NCBI GenBank assembly: GCA_024196135.1
Contig: JAMQCK010000269.1
Location: 1-32,433, forward strand
DNA: 32,433 bases
DNA from: Pleurotus ostreatus/Saccharomyces cerevisiae fusant
Taxonomy: Eukaryota; Opisthokonta
Direction: 5' to 3'
Shown here: positions 20,191 through 30,867 of the stretch, one piece after another
Position numbering within the stretch: position 1 is the stretch's first letter
Layout of the letters: each line of letters opens with the position of its first letter
Notes under the pieces: generated by a model
What the model was told of the DNA's origin: nothing
Seen by the model: the letters and a program-made list of their open reading frames with translations, nothing else
Database searches by the model: none
Position numbers and translations under genes: made by a program

Positions 20191-20435
20191 GGCCCCGGTG
20201 CAGGGCCGGAGGTCCTACCCCATACGCCTCTAATTCGTAGCTCTATATCCCACCCTTGAGGCTTTATCTTGTGGACGGTTGACACGCGTTGCCTACTCGA
20301 CCTCACCGGCAAACAGCGCACCTCCTCGACTTGCTGCTGGGCTCAGCCTTACGCTCGCAGTCCTGCTACCTGCTTTCCCGTCACCTCATCCCAGCCTTGG
20401 CATTATTCTTGCGACGGCCTCGGACTAGTTACGAG

Positions 20436-21218
20436 ATGTGCTACCGCCAGACGTACGTCGTACCTCCGACCTCACGTACGATTTTCCCTTACTGACCTGC
20501 CGTAGCGTTGGAGATATTTATGAGGCATGCAATGTACGTTCTGCTTATTGTCTTATTTGTCAACTGTCCTTTACTTCCATGCTACTCCTCCGCCTCCGTG
20601 CGCCTTCGACATGACCTTGTTTCTTCTCCATTCCTTCATTCCTCGCATTCCTCTACCGCAGTGCTAAACTGTGCTTCATATCTTCTCCGTCCGTACGCCA
20701 AAACCTCTCTCGCTCTCTACACCACCTCCCGCACCTCTCCGCGCCCTCGCTGACCCTTTCCCTAGTGCTTCTACATGCTCTACAATATTCCGGGCACGAT
20801 CGACTGCGAGGACCCGCTATGCATACATAGCACCTTGCACAGGCATACGCATCCCAACTGCGGTTGTCGTGATGTACGTGAGGATGACTGTTTCGCTTGT
20901 CCCGAATCTATATCCTCCTCCTCACCCCTTCGCTTTTTTCTGCGGCTACTGTATGCTCCCACGGCGCCTACCCACCATCTTTCTTCTTGGATATCGGCCT
21001 TGTCCCTATATTCCTCCTCCCAGTAGCGTCCATCCTACTGAGCCTGTCTTATATTGCCCCTTAATGTCACCGTCGGTCTATCACTCTTCGCACGCTGACC
21101 ATATCCCCAGCAAATTATAGAAATACGCAAGGCGCGCAACCGCTTCCACTTCGCCTGCGACGACTGCCGTCGCCGCGAATTCGACCGACGGGCGCGCGAG
21201 CCCGTGCGCGGGAGATAG
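20436..21218 (+). CDS. tiny Cys/His-rich protein (86 aa)
   Basis: Four exons, 20436-20452, 20506-20533, 20766-20873 and 21111-21218, join in phase to 86 residues with nine Cys and five His. They begin MCYRQTVGDIYEACN and continue with DCEDPLC, HRHTHPNCGC and FACDDCRRREFDRRA. The spacing (C-x4-C, C-x-C, C-x2-C) suggests metal binding. Short proteins starting MC with this layout are frequent in Agaricomycetes and have no known function. There is no signal peptide, so it is not a secreted effector by this evidence. Introns 2 and 3 are unusually long (232 and 237 nt). All three donors read GTACGT. Confidence 0.72.
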
Positions 21219-22303
21219 CGACCACTGTACCATCTGCCGGGGGATGGGACTAGTAGCATCCTCATCCCTGGAGACTACGTCTTTCGAGAGATAGCCAGCG
21301 TGAAGGTCTTGCGTCAAGGTCTCGCGTGACCCACTCGTCCCTGTACAGGTTTCCTTCTTACCCATTGTGTAACAACAGCATGCCGTATCCTATTCAAACG
21401 CTTGATTCGTGACGTCGTTCGGCCTCTTCCTCTTGGATATCGTCATTGTCAGGAGAGGAAAGACCCACTGTCTGACAAATTTGAGTAAAAAGCAACGGAG
21501 AACGCTCACAAAATCAAGCAGAGATCATACCGGCCGGTGCTTGTATTCTGGGCGCCATCATGAGCGCGAGGGTGGGGGAGAAGAGGCGAGGGCCAGGGGC
21601 GCCGTAGATACTCTCCACATCCACACGACCGGCGTCGCTCCAGGCATACGCCTCGCACAGATCCGAGGAGAAAGGGAGGTGAGAAGCACGCTTGGTCGAC
21701 AGACATGACGCGAGCGCGTTCGCTCATAGAGGCAGACCCGCGCACGCGACCCCGCTCACCATACAAGCGTAGGCTATTCGCGACGTCGACTAATACCGCC
21801 CAACGTTGACTGCTACCGCGACTAAGTGCACTGAGCCCCGCCACAGCCGATAGACGCGTCCAGGCACGGGCGGTCAGGTGGGTGGGCGAGGATGATTGTC
21901 GGGATCTGTAGGTTGGCCACATCGGTTATTTTGCACGAGCAGCGAGGGGCACGTCAAGCGGCCGCGGCCTTAGTTGGCCTCTCAATGTCCTACCATATGA
22001 GCTGTATTTCTCGGACGATCCCGAGGAGTGCGTGGCGGGAGCTATCAGGGAAGTGATGTATTCGGTGCGTAGGCAGTACCGAAAGGCATGGGCGTCGAAG
22101 TACAATGACAATCTACCTGAATTGGGGAATTGTAAGTAAAGATGACCAACGGTGACATGATAAGTCGAAGCATTACGCACACAGCTCACGAGTTGCTAGC
22201 TTCTTGACCGCACAAAGCACCTTCCCGAGTTTCCCATGCGGCATTTTATGTATTTACGGCCATATTTTCTGACCTTCACTGCGCTCACAAAATTCGTGTT
22301 CCA
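21219..22303. other. region between the Cys-rich and XLF genes
   Basis: No gene is established. One coding-looking plus-strand segment near its right end is listed separately. The rest holds only short frames on both strands. Confidence 0.45.
21911..22138 (+). other. possible terminal exon, unrecognised
   Basis: After an acceptor-like ATCTGTAG ending at 21910 the frame stays open to TAA 22136-22138. It includes a coding-like stretch, LPYELYFSDDPEECVAGAIR, then EVMYSVRRQYRKAWASKYND. Upstream exons could not be joined in this phase; a candidate ATG at 21706 fits only a different frame. The opposite strand is also open for 87 codons here. I give no function. Confidence 0.22.
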
Positions 22304-24720
22304 TCAGAAACGCTTCCTGCCACGCCTGAGCGGCTGCCGCGTGCCCCGTCGCGTTGGCTGATCATCCTCACTCGACGATTCTGTCCGCGTACGCTTCGGC
22401 GGAGGCGCAGGGCTATCCGAGTCCGAGGAGTTCACCACCCGCGCCTTCGGGGCCGGCTTGCTCCCCTGAGCCTGAAGCTTCGAGCTTCCTGCCCTCGCTG
22501 CGCTGCTGGCAGGCCTGGACGTAGTCGAGGCTTTGGCGCTACTGGAAGGTTTAGCGCTAGCAGGCTTCAGCGAACCCTCTGCAGCGAGCTTTGCCTTCAA
22601 GGACGGCGGCGGAGAGGGAGATGAAGACAGCAGCGGTGAGAAGCGGCGCGAGGCAGGCTTGGGCGCCTCAGCCTTGCCCTTGCTGCTTGAGGCCACGGCC
22701 TTTTTTGGAGGCGGCGCATCTTCGTCGTCAGTCGACGACTCAGTAACGGATTCGTCTGCTGGCGCGTCCGATGTCTGCGGTAGGCAATGAGATGGGTGGT
22801 AGGTGCGATAGGGTGCAGTAGCATGCGGACGACGTCGAGAGAAGGTGATGGCGTATGGGTCGGGTGCCGCAGGCAGAGTAGCGTCGAAATAGATGTTTCC
22901 GCAATGGACGTAGAGGTGGAAGGACGCAGAACAATGACAACATTGATAGTCGGAGCCGCAATGCGAGGCCAGCAAAGCAGGAAAGGAAGCAAATTAGCAT
23001 ATAGCATGTAGCCCCGTCCGAGCAGCATGAGGACCAGAAGAGGGGTAGAAAAGGGAAGGAGGGTCCCAAGAAGCCAAATTCGCGGAGTTTGAAGGCATGG
23101 GCATACGCAAGCGGGCGATCAGGAAGGCATTTGCGGACATTGAGCGAGATGTGGGATTCATTCAAATAAATACGCACCTTGGCCGCCGGCGGTGGAGACA
23201 ACGTCCGACGAGGTGCGGGAGCGGGCGAGTCGCTGTCGACTTCTATAGGCGACCCTCTAGATTGCGGTGGAGGCGACCGGGCGGGAGGAGAGGGGGAGCG
23301 CGCTGGCAGAGGCGCCGATGGTTTCTTCGCTGACGACGGTGGCGCGCGACGCGGAACCTCACGTCGGGTGTCTTGCGATAGCTCTTCCGGCGCAGTCAAA
23401 TCCGGCTTTTCCGCGGTCGACACAATACGCGCTGTTTTCGGGGAAAGTTGTCGGTGGGGAGAGATAGCAGGACGTTAGTGGCGATGATGAAGTCGGGATC
23501 GGAAAGGATGGCAGGGCCGCGAGAAGCAAGGAGAGGGAGGGTAGATAAGGTGCGACCTTAAGCGGTCAAGAGCAGGAAATTATGAAGGGCATGGGACGCA
23601 AAAGGCAAGCAACGAGGAATTAAAGGTGTAGGACCGGGGTACGTATTTTGATGATAATTGGGAGACTCACGTGGAGGTTCAGTGAAGTTGAGCATGGCGC
23701 TCATCCGACTCAGACATGTGGCGGCACGAGGCTTAGCGATAGCATTCCGAACATGCGTTCCCGGTGTCCGGCGGGCTGTACGCGCAACCTTGTCCACGAC
23801 CTTACGAAGCGTAAGCTGACTGGCGAATAGAGCAAAGAAAGAGCGAAGACCGTGTCGGACACGTTGAAAGAGACGCTGACAGTGACGCACCTTTTCCAAG
23901 TCATCGTCAGGCATATCTACGATACTCTCTTGCCCACCAAGGGTGAAGTGAACCACGCTAATCATGGGCAGTATAAGGTGTTGCGAAAGCAGCTCCGCAG
24001 ACATCCGATAGCCGACAAAGGTAGTTTGCCAGACCCAGCTGAAGGATTCGGCTTCGATACGCACTGCTAGATCCTGAACACGCGTCAGCGCTGTACAATG
24101 ATTTGGGGCACCATAGAGGTCCTGCGATCGGCGGAGGTGTTACTCACGGAGTATCGTGTCGGCACTATCTCAAATGATAGGTCCGGAAAGGCCCCGAGGG
24201 AATGCGCCTTTCCGAGCAATTCCAGTCGAGCTTCTCTCCACGAGTCTTCCCTTTCATCTTCGAGCGTTTCAAGCGATTGCGCCTTTTCATTGGTCGCGCG
24301 CCACCGCTGTGCAAATTGGGCACTTGTCATCACTACTCAGAGAGCTGATCAGTGTCAAGTCAGTATACCCAACTGGTCTCATACCTTCGGCCCACACTTT
24401 ACGGGTGTCGGTGATCATTACAGTACAGGAAAGGTCTGCCAGGTTCATGGCATATTTCTGAGCGATGATTGTGGTAAGTCATGGCGACGACCACACACTA
24501 GAGTGAAGAAGCATGTTTGAAGCACAGGATGCCATCCTGAGAGTCTGAAACGTCGAACTTACAAGTAGATATGGCGTCGATGTTTGGGCATCCGTCTTTG
24601 CAAGCCACTCGTTCCCCAGAAGGCGCTTTGCATGATCCTGCAAGATAGACGTGAGACGATTTGGTCAGCATTTATTCCTTGATGCCGTATGCCTTAACAT
24701 ACCTCTGTGAATTCCTCCAT
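22304..24720 (-). CDS. XLF: XLF/Nej1-like non-homologous end-joining factor
   Basis: Eight exons, 24703-24720, 24563-24637, 24385-24457, 24148-24332, 23891-24073, 23671-23815, 23178-23431 and 22304-22774, join in phase to 467 residues. The head domain (about 1-160) resembles XLF: MEEFTEDHAKRLLGNEWL, TVMITDTRKVWAEVMTSAQF and FSWVWQTTFVGYRMSAELLS followed by QHLILPM. A helical stalk follows, then about 240 disordered Ser/Pro residues. Family role: XLF bridges DNA ends with XRCC4-Lig4 and Ku in the nucleus. The last residues, RRGRKRF, are basic and end in Phe, like the X-type Ku-binding motif at XLF C-termini. In-frame sequence upstream of the ATG has no earlier Met. Intron 6 (239 nt) and intron 7 (403 nt) are far longer than the window norm. 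The acceptor of intron 5 is a tandem CAGTCAG; only the second AG keeps the frame. Confidence 0.87.
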
Positions 24721-25339
24721 TGTCCCAGAAAGGGCTTTGATGATGATGCACCCCGGGCGCTTATACTTTATTTCCTGTCCTTCAAGCGTTGTCGCGCCCA
24801 CCACAGGTCCGTTTTCAGTGATTTCAGAGTACGTAGATACGTCAAGTACACTGAGTCCTCGGCGGGCAAGGCTCCGTAAGTCGTCTTAAATTCGAGTGGC
24901 GGTTGAGTTCAAGTTGAAAGGATGAGCGCGGATAGCACGTGGCTTTTTAATCAATAAGTCACGTGTCAATGTTCCACAAAATCCAAGTTGAATTTGCCGC
25001 GGATTCAAAGCAGAAAATGTCTTCCAGATTGTAACAGCCGTTGCGCAGGTCGGAGTAAGTGGTTCCATTCACAAATGCTACAGATGTATGAATAAGTACG
25101 CAGAAAACCAGTCACATCTAGGCATCACCCAGTCATAGATAGCAAGCGACGAGGATCGGAGAATTGGGAGAGATATGTCGAGCGGATAGAGAGATATGTA
25201 GACCGTATGTGTACAGGAAGATTACGCATGATTGAGGAGAGACAAAGTATACACATAAAGACCACTTGAGACGCAGTCCAGGCGAGGTCCAATCGTAGAT
25301 TCGTAAGAAACATGCTTTCACCTCAAGCCAATCCACCTT
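24721..25339. other. XLF promoter and ATG13 3' flank
   Basis: Both flanking genes are on the minus strand. The XLF side carries paired CACGTG sites. A short imperfect direct repeat (agagatatgt) occurs near 25170 and 25190. No exon is supported, although the frame just upstream of the XLF ATG is open and coding-like without a Met. Confidence 0.55.
24936..24965. promoter_or_regulatory. paired CACGTG E-boxes, XLF promoter
   Basis: CACGTG at 24936-24941 and again at 24960-24965, 24 bp apart centre to centre, about 220-245 bp upstream of the XLF ATG. The right copy reads GTCACGTG, matching the yeast Cbf1-type consensus RTCACRTG. Confidence 0.5.
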
Positions 25340-27837
25340 CTAACGTGCCGGTCGCGCACCCCCGCGGCGGAAGCCCAGTTGACCAGGACTCGCACCGCCC
25401 TCGCCTTGCCCCTCAAGCTCGAGGCGCCCGATGACCTCCTCGGAGCCCTGGCTCGCGGTACCACCCTCCTCAGCGAGCCTGCTCGCCGCGCTGCTCCCTG
25501 GCCCGCTCCCGCCAGCGCTGTTCCCCCCGCTCCCGGCGGGAACGGCGCGCCGGCGGATGCCCAGCCCGCGCAGGCTCTCCGCGAACTGGTCGCTCATTGC
25601 GCGGAGGCGGGCGTCCACCTCGTCCTCTGTCGCAAGCACGCGACCGGGTGGCGAGCGCGCCATCTCGGGGCCCTCTTCGGGAGGTGGCGGACGAGGGGCT
25701 TGCGCGGTGAGCGAGCGACGGTGCGAAGGGGGTGGGCGAGCATCCGAGACGCTTGGCGATGAGCGGCGGATGTCCTCGGGCGTAATGGTTCGCTCTTCGC
25801 GTAGTGGGTTCCGCTTCGGCGGCGAGCGCTTGTCGCGGTCTTCCTCTCCACCAGCGACCCTCGCAGGCGGAGGTCGCGCTTGCAGCGGCTTCCTCCGGTC
25901 GATATCCTGGACGAACGCCGAAATTTCGTCGTCGTCCGTCGCCGTGCTGAGGAACGAGGACCCTGGAGGCGGCAGCTGCGCCGGCGGGACCTGCGCCGCG
26001 CTCCCCACGCTCCCTGGGCGACTCGGTCCTGGTCCGCTACCATAACTTCCCGGCTTAGTGCCACTTCCCGTACTCCCCGCTCGCCCAAGTCCGCTGCCTG
26101 CGCTCCCGGGCTGCCCGCTGCCGATGCTTCCTGGCCTCCCGCTCCCGAAGCTGCTGGGGACCCCAGTGGCTCGGCCACTGCCGACGCTTCCCGCCGCTTC
26201 GTACCGGTGTCCGAACGAGCTTGAATAACGTTTGCGAGTCGCTACGGGCCTCGGCTCTGGTGCGCCCAACTCCGAAATGCGACGTTCTCGCTCGAGCGGA
26301 GACGCCGGGCGGCTCCCCGGCGGACTTGGCGCGGGCCGCAGCGAAGGACTCGGGAAGGGGCTCGACGTTCCTCGCAGAGACGGACTCGGCGGCCCGCGGG
26401 TTGACGCACTGGGCGAAGGAGGGAATTGTGCTGGAGGGAAGGGCTTGGAGGACATGGGTGCTTGCCGGCGGGACGCGAGGCCTGGCGAGTTGCCGAGGCT
26501 GCCGGCGACACCTCCTAGACTGCCTGTCCCGCCACCGAGGCTCTCGCTGACGGTGCCCGACTTGAAGGGGTTGATGCTCGGCCGCGTCGGCGCGGTCCCG
26601 ATGGGCAATGGCGAGGTGTTGAGGTCGGGAGCAGGTGCGGTGGCTGCGCGTGAAGTATACGGTGGGTCAGGGGTATTGCGCCCGGTGGTGCTTTCGCGGC
26701 GCAGGCGCGCGGCGAGCGAGGGTGGGTCTGTCGCATGCGAGCGCACGGACGCCGATCCTGACGCAAGCGAGCTTGTCCGCGAACGTGGAAGGGGTACAGG
26801 TTGCCGTGGCGGCGATCTCGCGAGCGGGCTACTCGTATGTGGTGGTGAACGCCCCGAGAGTGGAATGTCGCGCGGTGGCGATCGCGTGGGTGGCGCGCGG
26901 GTGGAGCCGAGGCCCAGCGAGCCGGAGGAGCCGACGACGCTGTCGCGCTGCTGGTTCTTGCGCAGCGTGGGCACAAAGTCGGGGCCCTCGGATAGGAAGC
27001 GGGAGGAGAGCAGGCTCTCGAGCGACTCGAGCGAGAACTCGGGCGTCGTGAGGTAGGTGGCTGATAGGGAGAAGAGGCCGGCAGCATGGGGGATGGGCGC
27101 GAACGTGTGCGTGGAGGTGGGCAGCGGCGCGGCCGAGGGCGCGGGGGACATGTCTGGCGGGGAGGTGAGCGCTTATCACGACATGTTGGGCAGGGAACGC
27201 ACGCATGCCCATGATACCATCCCACGCGCCGCTGGCGCTCATGCCGGGCGCCTCGGGACCAGGGGGCTTGACGCGCAGCTGGACGGCGAGACCGTTGCCC
27301 CTCCTGCGCAGCTTCTTGCAGAGGCGCCAGGCGGGGAGGAGGCGCAGCAGCGTGAAGACGCTGCGGAAGAGCGAGATGCCGTGCTTGTACGTCGTCGCGG
27401 CGGGCAGATCGGGGTCGAGCTCGCCGCGGGGGACGAAGGTGAGCGTCCAGGACTCGAGGACGACCGCGCGCGGGGCGGGCTCGACGCGGACGCGCGGTGC
27501 ATCTTGCGGGGCGTAGACAAGCGCCTGGTTAGGCGCCGGCGGGACGGTGAGCAGGACCTGGAGCTCGAGTGGCGGGGGGTGTGGGGGGATGGATACGGCC
27601 TTGTAGCGCTCGCGGTCTTCGCGCGTGAGGACCTCAGAGTCGGGGAGGTCGAGATTGAACTGAACAAGGGACAAGCTGGTGAGCGGGCGTCGTAGCACAT
27701 GCAACTGCGGGGCTACTCACCCATTTGTCTGTCTTTCCGGGGCGGGCGTCTGTCGCGCGTCCGTGGTTGACGACGTGGGCGAGCTTCGTGTAAAGGCGCG
27801 CTGCTATTTGGTCCGTCTTCTGCTGCTCATTGGACAT
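25340..27837 (-). CDS. ATG13: autophagy-related protein 13
   Basis: Three exons, 27721-27837, 27203-27659 and 25340-27153, encode 795 residues. The N-terminal HORMA domain (about 10-235) shows the Atg13 pattern: KTDQIAARLYTKLAHVVNHGR, KTDKWFNLDLPDSEVL, LESWTLTFVP, TYKHGISLFRSVFTLLRLLP and HTFAPIPHAAGLFSLSATYL. The remaining 550 residues are disordered, Ser/Pro/Gly-rich, with a run of degenerate G-S-x-G-x-P-G repeats near the middle. This is the region that in yeast carries the Atg1- and Atg17-binding segments and many phosphosites. Family role: scaffold of the Atg1/ULK1 kinase complex that starts autophagosome formation, inhibited by TORC1. The start MSNEQQKTDQ is the first ATG, with a clean 61-nt intron after KTDKW. 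The GC-rich third exon throws long shadow frames on the plus strand. Confidence 0.93.
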
Positions 27838-29646
27838 CGCCCTCGCGCATCGACAGCGCTTACTGGCCTGCTGCTAAGTAGCTGTTCGCGACAGCAGCCA
27901 TGCGGTCAAAGCGCGACCGCCACATGCCCCCAGGTGACGCACTGGGCGGCTCCCACGCCTCTGTCTGAGTCACCACTCATTCACGGTGAGTCGACAGTGA
28001 GTGGGCGCACCCATCGATAAGAGGGCCGCTGAGATGGGACACAGCAGAAGGAGGGTCGAGAGAGGAACATGAATGGACGGCGCTTACCTGCAGCACTGCC
28101 AATCGGCACGTCGGCGCCAGGTCGGCACCGTCCGCTGACGAGCTACGAGCGCGGAAGCCTCCTCATTATCAGGAGGTACGGCCATGACTTGCAGGTTGAG
28201 TCTAGTGGACGTCGACATGAATTGACTCCGTCGCACCCCTATAGGGACCTTCAAGATGGCCATTGTCTGACGTCGTCCTTCCGCAAGTAGGCCATTGACA
28301 ACGTGTAGGACCCAAAGCCAGAAGAGTCGAGGGGAGAAACAGAGGTGAACGGTATACTAAGAGGAAACGAAGCGGTGAGTGTAGTAGACACAAATGGGAA
28401 AGAGCTGGGGAAGAAAGACAAAACGATGTTGAAGTAAGCATCATATTGGGGGTGTAACAACGTAGGTACGAAAATATGTACACAACGATGAGGCGAAGCA
28501 GATGGTAAACGGCAGCCACGTAAAAAAATAAAGGAAGCATAGATGGCAGTGCAATCGAAGCGCTAGAAGAGAAGCCTGGAGGGACAGCAAAGTCGGCGTT
28601 GACGATAGATGAGTGCAGCAGGCGGAGAGCGTGAGGGGAACGAGTGTCGCGTGGTTGTAGACAGGGAAAAGAGGTCGAAGGGCTGCTGCAGGCCGTCGTA
28701 TATCCAGACAGGCAAAGGCGTCAAAGCGTAGAGTCGAGCAGATTATCGCCGTAGACGCGACGAAATTTCAGATGGTTTGCGTTCCAGGAAAGTCGACGAG
28801 CAAGTTAACGCGAGAGAGGACCAACAAAAGAGAGCGCAAGTATCCGAGTATAGCAAGAGAGCGAGCCAGCGTGGACTTGAAAAGGCAGAGGTCTCTGCGA
28901 GACATCAAGACAGGTCAGCGATATGACGATGAGACGAGCGACTATATGCGTGCGGTAGATGGTGAGATCGCGATGGCAGATATAATAGATTGTGAAGGGG
29001 AGTTCCTTGATACATCATGAGGATCGTCAAGCGCGAGGGGTGTGTTGCTGAAGCTGCATATATCTATTAGAGAAGGATAGGGTACTCGTAGAATGCAGAG
29101 CGAAGCTCACCAGCTGCGTTCGATCATAATTCAAGCCACCTCGAGCGGTAAGTATTGAATTTCATCCAGTAGAATAGAGTGTTCGGCCTTGAAGGTCTTG
29201 AAGTATCGTGAAAAGCCGGCGCATATAGGCACCTTTCACAGCCATTGACAAAGCAGCTGGAATTCGAAGTCGCTGAACCCGGGGGCCTAAAAGCAGCGTA
29301 CTGGCGTGAGTGTCTTCAATATTGTTCCAGTGTAGCCTTGAAAAAGAAAGGAGCAAGCTAGCCTGGCAAGCATGATGGTGGCAAGAGCGAAGAGGCGCGC
29401 TCGGAAAATGACAGCAATATCCCCGAACGGATCAACAGGAAGCACGTGAATATCGGCACTTGCCGATAATGCACGTGTCAATCTAATGTCAGATGACATC
29501 ACATCAACCTTCACTTTGCCTTTTCCCAACACCATTGACCAAGCGGACGCCCACAAAACATAACTCACTGCAACAAACTCTGGAACTAGCGGTACTCTAG
29601 ACCATAGGGTACGCACCTGGGCTGCTCCAAAGGTCTAGCTCAAATT
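27838..29646. other. 1.8-kb divergent intergenic region ATG13 / FHA gene
   Basis: No gene is supported. The plus strand is strongly purine-rich over about 28300-29000, and frames there are low in complexity. A 6-bp hairpin (CCTCCT/AGGAGG) lies at 28158-28176. The right end holds the palindromic E-box element at 29443-29477. The length is notable in so dense a window; long leaders or a non-coding RNA would not be visible to me. Confidence 0.5.
29443..29477. promoter_or_regulatory. palindromic element framed by two E-boxes
   Basis: CACGTG at 29443-29448 and 29472-29477 flank a perfect 8-bp inverted repeat, TATCGGCA (29451-29458) and TGCCGATA (29461-29468), with two bases between the arms. The element lies 170-204 bp upstream of the FHA/G-patch ATG. 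It looks like a composite site for dimeric regulators; which ones is unknown. Confidence 0.6.
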
Positions 29647-30867
29647 ATGAGCGCGGTAAAAGGCGACGTGTACGACCCCGAGCTGGAATTTCCTGGCGAT
29701 GCATCGACAACTCTATACGCGGAGTATGGCGCATCAGAATACGGCACCCTCGACCTTGCAGAATTACAGGAAGAAGGCGAAATATCGGACGAACCAACCT
29801 ATCCGGCAAAGTCTAAGCTCACGCCAATATTTCGTCTCGTCGTCGATAGCTCGTCCATTCTGCCTCCAAAGCACCGCATCGCCGTAATAGACGGATTTCC
29901 CTCCGTTGAGATTGGCAGAGACGCACAGATGCAGGGCTCTACCACTCCGCGAGTCCGTCTCAAGGAGCTCGAAGTCTCCAAAATTCATGCGACGGCGTAC
30001 TGGGATAGCGCGCAGAAGGAGTGGAATATTGTCGACATGGGGTCCAAGCATGGGACATTCGTCAGGGCAGCTGCAGACCCGCAGGGGTCGGACTCGCGCT
30101 TGTCGCAGCCTCGCGTGGCGAGCTTGCCTCGTCGGCTTTCACATGCGGATGCGCTGACTATCGGCGGGACGGTCTTCACGGTGCACATCCACAGCGACGG
30201 TCTGGCGTGCGAGGAGTGCTCCATAGGCACGCTCACGCAGGAGATACCCCTCTTCCCGAAGACGAAGACCGCCGGCGTGAAGCGCACGAGGGAGGAAGCC
30301 CGAATAGACGAGCCGGCGCCTAGTGTTGCTCAACCTCGAGTCAACGCGAAGCGCGCTCTCCATTCTCTGCGCAGCGAGCTGCTTTCTCGCACCTCAGCGC
30401 CTTCCGCCATCTCAGGACCCGCGAAGGAGTACACAGACCGCTCTGCGCGCCGCCGGGCGCTGCAGCCTACGCCACACATGATGAGCCCGGGTGTGCAGAC
30501 GCCTCGAGTGAACAGCCCTGCGCCGCCGAAACCGGTGCCTCTGTCTCGCCCCGCGCCATCTTGGGAACCGCCTCCGCGCCCGCGCACGCCTACTTCGGCG
30601 CCTCCTGTGCCTATAGCGGCGAGCAGCATCGGGCACAAGTTGTTGATGAAGCAAGGATGGGAGCCTGGGACTGCGCTGGGCACTTCGTCCGCGGATGATG
30701 AGGGCGGGGAGCGAATGGCGCTGCTGGAGCCGCTGCAGACCGTTGTCTTGGGGAAGCGCGCGGGATTGGGGTCCACACCTGGGTCTGGGTCGTCGACGCC
30801 GCAGCCGGCGGGCGATGGAGATTGGAAGGAGGAAGCTCGAAGACGGCGGTGGCAGTCTACTCAATGA
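29647..30867 (+). CDS. FHA and G-patch domain protein (AGGF1-like)
   Basis: A single exon of 406 codons, the only intronless long gene here. An acidic N-terminus (EEGEISDEP) precedes an FHA domain at about 60-185: SVEIGRD, VSKIHATAYWD, DMGSKHGTFV and LTIGGTVFTVHIH give the Arg, Ser and His phosphothreonine-binding positions. A disordered Pro-rich linker follows. A G-patch occupies about 322-380: SIGHKLLMKQGWEPGTALG and VLGKRAGLGS. Family knowledge: the FHA plus G-patch order is that of AGGF1 in animals and related RNA-associated proteins. G-patches bind and stimulate DEAH helicases, so a nuclear role in splicing or RNP remodelling is likely. The start is the first ATG. The C-terminus is basic (WKEEARRRRWQSTQ). 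Confidence 0.93.
   Translation: MSAVKGDVYDPELEFPGDASTTLYAEYGASEYGTLDLAELQEEGEISDEPTYPAKSKLTPIFRLVVDSSSILPPKHRIAVIDGFPSVEIGRDAQMQGSTTPRVRLKELEVSKIHATAYWDSAQKEWNIVDMGSKHGTFVRAAADPQGSDSRLSQPRVASLPRRLSHADALTIGGTVFTVHIHSDGLACEECSIGTLTQEIPLFPKTKTAGVKRTREEARIDEPAPSVAQPRVNAKRALHSLRSELLSRTSAPSAISGPAKEYTDRSARRRALQPTPHMMSPGVQTPRVNSPAPPKPVPLSRPAPSWEPPPRPRTPTSAPPVPIAASSIGHKLLMKQGWEPGTALGTSSADDEGGERMALLEPLQTVVLGKRAGLGSTPGSGSSTPQPAGDGDWKEEARRRRWQSTQ

Larger units (their letters stand above)
19185..20435. other. divergent promoter region MIM1 / Cys-rich gene
   Basis: Two CACGTG sites (19250-19255, 19259-19264) lie close to the MIM1 start. Two perfect 8-bp hairpins lie at 19819-19841 and 19861-19884. A TATA box (20184-20190) serves the plus-strand gene. 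A 206-codon plus frame (19639-20259) overlaps the hairpins and TATA and looks non-coding. Confidence 0.6.

Noticed and set aside
19639..20259. 206-codon plus frame and 174-codon minus frame in the 19.6-20.3 kb promoter region
   Set aside because: Both run through two hairpins, the TATA box and the leader of the Cys-rich gene; the composition is low in complexity and no domain is visible.
26232..27695. Long plus-strand frames (274 and 212 codons) over ATG13
   Set aside because: They are the antisense shadows of the GC-rich ATG13 HORMA and Ser/Pro exons.
28772..29020. 82-codon plus-strand frame in the purine-rich gap
   Set aside because: Lys/Arg/Glu-rich because of purine bias; no conserved motif and no splice partners.
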